Below, piece after piece: positions 60,912 through 64,000 of a stretch of DNA of 64,000 nt (the first letter of the stretch is position 1; the number at the start of each line of letters is the position of its first letter). The position numbers were made by a program, and so were the translations under genes. Source of the DNA: Ciborinia camelliae (Eukaryota; Ascomycota; Leotiomycetes; Helotiales; Sclerotiniaceae); contig JANPYM010000010.1 of assembly GCA_025890175.1 (NCBI GenBank), forward strand, positions 560,779-624,778. Reading direction: 5' to 3'. The notes under the pieces were generated by a model that was not told the origin of the DNA, searched no databases, and saw only the letters and a list, made by a program, of their open reading frames with translations.

Positions 60912-63667
60912 GTCTTTTGGATTTTACCTGTTTATTTTTCGATATCTATTTTTTCTTGCATCTGCATTTGTTGGTTGGCTTTTTTTTATTCTCTGGAAGT
61001 TGGTGGATGGGGGGAAAAGAGTGGGATGGAAACAAGATTGTGGATGTTTGTTTATTTCTCGCTTGTGAGAAGGGGGAAGGTGAATAAGAAACTGGATTGA
61101 ATTTTTTTTGGATCTTTGTGAGAAACAGAAAAATAACCTTATGATAGGTATACCTATTATTGCGTGTTATTATCACATCTGACCTTATTAACCTTCTAAT
61201 ACAAATGCTTGGGATGAAATGGAAAATCTGATGGCAGTACTGTCAAAAAGACTGTCTTTCGCACACTGTCAATATATCCATTCGCTATCGACCTCACAGG
61301 TTTCTATTCATATTTCAGGTTCATCCGAGTCAATATCATATTAGTATTAATCTATTGCCCGTTAAGTCAATCTGGTTGAAGGCTCTTCCAATCCTAGCGG
61401 CTTTTCCCCTAATAAACTTCGTGTCATTTGCTCTTGTCAGCAATAGCTCCTACAAAGGTCCCATCAATATCTGGAGTCCATCTACGTGATGATTATGAGG
61501 AATGATACACTTCAAGCTTCGTCATTTACAAATCAATCATTGCACACTTGGACATGGAATACGTACTTTATTATTAGTGAATTATTATTCCACTCAAGCC
61601 CATCATTCGCTTATTCTAAACCCCAAAAAACAACCATCCTTCAGCATATAAATTATCTGTTCACCCGCCAAAGCCTCAACTACACAAGTCTATAGCAATT
61701 CAGTACGACTTGGCATGCTTTCTGCCTGCGTAATCAAGCGCGTTCTGCTGCCATATTGAAGTTTAATTCAAAGATGGTTTTCTGGATGTGCGAATCAACA
61801 TGTTATGTTAGTTGATCCCAAGTATCACTGTCATAATCTTCCCATTTATCATCGTTAGTATATATATCTCGCTATCAGTCTTCCCATCATCATCAAAGAA
61901 TAGACGAGAAATCTTTCAATACCCAAATCTCAAGCCTCAAACCTCAAACATTCAACTTCACCATTATCGAGCCAAGATTCTCATCCAAGACTAAAACGAA
62001 TTCAAATCAAAATATTCAACACCTCAATATCTGCGCTACCATCTGACCGTCTTTCCCCATCTACCGTGAAACTTATACTTTCCGTCGAAGATAAGGGGAA
62101 GAAACTATCCCCGATGAGTTCTTTTATGCTCGAATCTTTCAAACTTTTAGAGCTATTTTCAAAACTCGTGAGCAAGATTCACCTTATTTGTAGCAAGTGT
62201 CAGATAATTCACTATATATATTTTTTCTTTGGGAACTTTTTATCCACGGGGTGGTTGGGCTCTACTATAGGAACCTAGAACGCTCCGATAGCCAATATAT
62301 AATCTCCCATTAAATCTCCATCTCTTGCTATACATATTTTGCAGATCAATTATAGAAGATTCAGGTGGAGATTCAGTATCTTGCACCTACTATACACTAA
62401 CACACATATAGGATCTATATCCTCGATCCTTATCTTCAATTTGCTTGTGGTCGTGGTATCTCGAGATTATTAGACGGGATGAGAAAGGATTTTCATTGTC
62501 ACTGATATCTATGACTATTGTCATCAACCCAACCCATCATTCTCGTCTCCTCCCTATTCTCCATATATCCGTAAAAACTAAACCGCATTCTCTTTACCGT
62601 CCCATCATTTTTTGTTACTGCCATTCAATAATTGCAAACATCAGATGAACTAAACCACGATAATCTAAGAAACTCTCCACAAGTCAACCTAAAATGCCAT
62701 ATTTCCGACTTCAGGGTCTTGCATTCAGTATATTGACTTTGACATACTAAAAAAAAGGACCTTATCAAAGTTATCCATTTTGAATCCTGTAGTTGCACTG
62801 AAACAAATCTTTGCAATGCGAGAAACTTATATAGACCCTCTACAAGAACTGATCCTGGAGCCAATGAGACAGGGAAAAGAGAGGGAGGTGGATGGGGTGA
62901 ATGTATGAAGAACATACCTACAGAAGGAAGGAAGCATATAATTAATTTAACCCATAAAGTGAGGTAATGAGCATGAGGTGTTGAATTCATCTGCCCCTAG
63001 AGAATATCCACCACGACCAGCTACTATATATCACCGAACTTATCGAAATCGCATTCGAAATCTATATAAAGCCAAGCCCAACTACACCATAATCAAAGAT
63101 CATCAACATCTACTAGAAATCACACAACGAAAGATTAGGGATATATAGAGCTACCTACCGTGGCATATTTCTTTTTATTGTTTTGCATAAATCATCTCAA
63201 GAGTCTTCTGCCCAGACTTATTAATCATTTATTAGGTATTATGCTTCTTCCCTTCGAGAATTTATATTTATATTTATATTTATATCGCTATTGCTATCAC
63301 TATTGCCACATTTTCACCCCTTGTTTTATTATCATTTCACTTATACCTCTCTCTCTCTCTCTCACCATCATTTTACCTCCACCTCTCAAATCACAACATC
63401 ATATATAAAAATCCGAAAACAATTCCACATACATACAACATACATACTCAGCTCCAAGAAATCCGCGGCGCACACCATAGCAACAGCAGGCGCGACGATT
63501 GCAAAAAGATCATAATCTCGATCTGAGAAATAGTGCTTTTTTTTATACCTCGCTATCCACTACCTATAGGTATCAACCTCCAGCTTGTAACACGCATGAC
63601 ATAATATAACATAATATTAAAATTCAATTCAGTCAATTCAATTCGATTCAACTTTATGAATCATTAT

Positions 63668-63763
63668 ATTATTGTGTGACGAGCTAAGTTCTATGGAATC
63701 GGAGATTCCATATAACTTAGCTCGATGACTAAGCTAGTGTATGTAGAACTACTTTATATCAAC
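63668..63763 (-). repeat. Dispersed repeat, copy G, with internal hairpin
   Basis: The reverse complement starts TTGATATAAAGTAGTTCTAC and continues ATACACTAGCT, as in copies A-C. Inside it, 63681-63723 forms a hairpin: GAGCTAAGTTCTATGGAATC, a 3-base loop, and GATTCCATATAACTTAGCTC, with one mismatch in 20 pairs. This looks like the most complete example of the element. Confidence 0.85.
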
Positions 63764-64000
63764 AAACTTGATGCAGTCAAAGAAATGAATAAACGAATGA
63801 ATAAATATACTGTTTTTTTCCAATTACAACCGCAATCACAACCACAATCAAGACCGCAATACGGGATAATTAAGAGAAACAGATAAATAAACAGATAGAT
63901 AGACAGACAGACAAGACCCTAACAACGTACCTCCTCCCTTCTCCCTCCCTCCATAACTATCAATATAAACACCCCTCTCCTCTCCTCTCCTCTCCTCTCC

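Larger units (their letters stand above)
60139..64000. other. Gene-free right end of the window
   Basis: Besides the ncRNA candidate and repeat copy G, I find only simple-sequence DNA: TTTATATTTATATTTATA near 63265, CTCTCTCTCTCTC near 63349, GATAGATAGACAGACAGACA near 63894 and a CTCCT array at the very end (63975-64000). The short open frames are low-complexity. Confidence 0.55.

Noticed and set aside
60726..61100. 124-codon frame across the ncRNA candidate
   Set aside because: It runs through perfect hairpins and a T-run and then into low-complexity hydrophobic sequence; it looks like an accidental opening.
63975..64000. Possible telomeric repeat at the right edge
   Set aside because: The array is CTCCT, not the TTAGGG/CCCTAA repeat of filamentous ascomycetes.

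Overview
The window looks like nuclear DNA of a filamentous ascomycete (Pezizomycotina). Genes carry short introns, mostly 49-110 bp, with GTRAGT-like donors and CTAAC/CTGAC-like branch points. The gene set includes a subgroup C-like chitinase, LysM proteins, a fungal STAND/NLR protein, a fungal-type GH13 maltase and COG5. Leotiomycetes (Sclerotinia/Botrytis relatives) is my guess from the overall look of genes and intergenic DNA; nothing here proves it. All exon models were spliced by hand, and in every model marked confident the exon phases add up to one open reading frame.

Layout. 0-7.2 kb: a small secreted protein (2432-3263), a membrane/coiled-coil protein (4066-4647), and an unrecognised gene inside an interval bounded by inverted copies of a short repeat (6146-7150). 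8.7-14.1 kb: a seven-exon, 1537-residue NLR-type NTPase. 14.4 kb: an intron-containing tRNA-Cys(GCA). 15.2-17.3 kb: an APC-family permease (minus strand). 17.3-23 kb: gene-poor, simple-sequence-rich DNA. 23-24.3 kb: a BTB/POZ protein. 25.5-35.4 kb: a chitin-related cluster made of a 1567-residue LysM-CBM18-GH18 chitinase, a secreted HExxH metallopeptidase and a four-LysM secreted protein. 36.7-39.5 kb: a VIT/VWA protein. 40.5-41.2 kb: a glutathione transferase with a broken or misread first exon. 43.3-52.3 kb: an unknown single-pass membrane protein, a GH13 alpha-glucosidase, a multi-spanning membrane protein resembling DUF2434, and COG5. 52.3-64 kb: almost gene-free, AT-rich DNA holding a decayed gene (59409-60138), a candidate RNA polymerase III transcript (60802-60911) and more copies of the dispersed repeat.

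The most interesting parts are the chitinase/metallopeptidase/LysM cluster with a palindrome-rich element in its shared upstream region, the NLR with an intron splitting its P-loop and no visible repeat domain, the short dispersed repeat family (seven copies), and the tRNA-like, hairpin-terminated ncRNA candidate.
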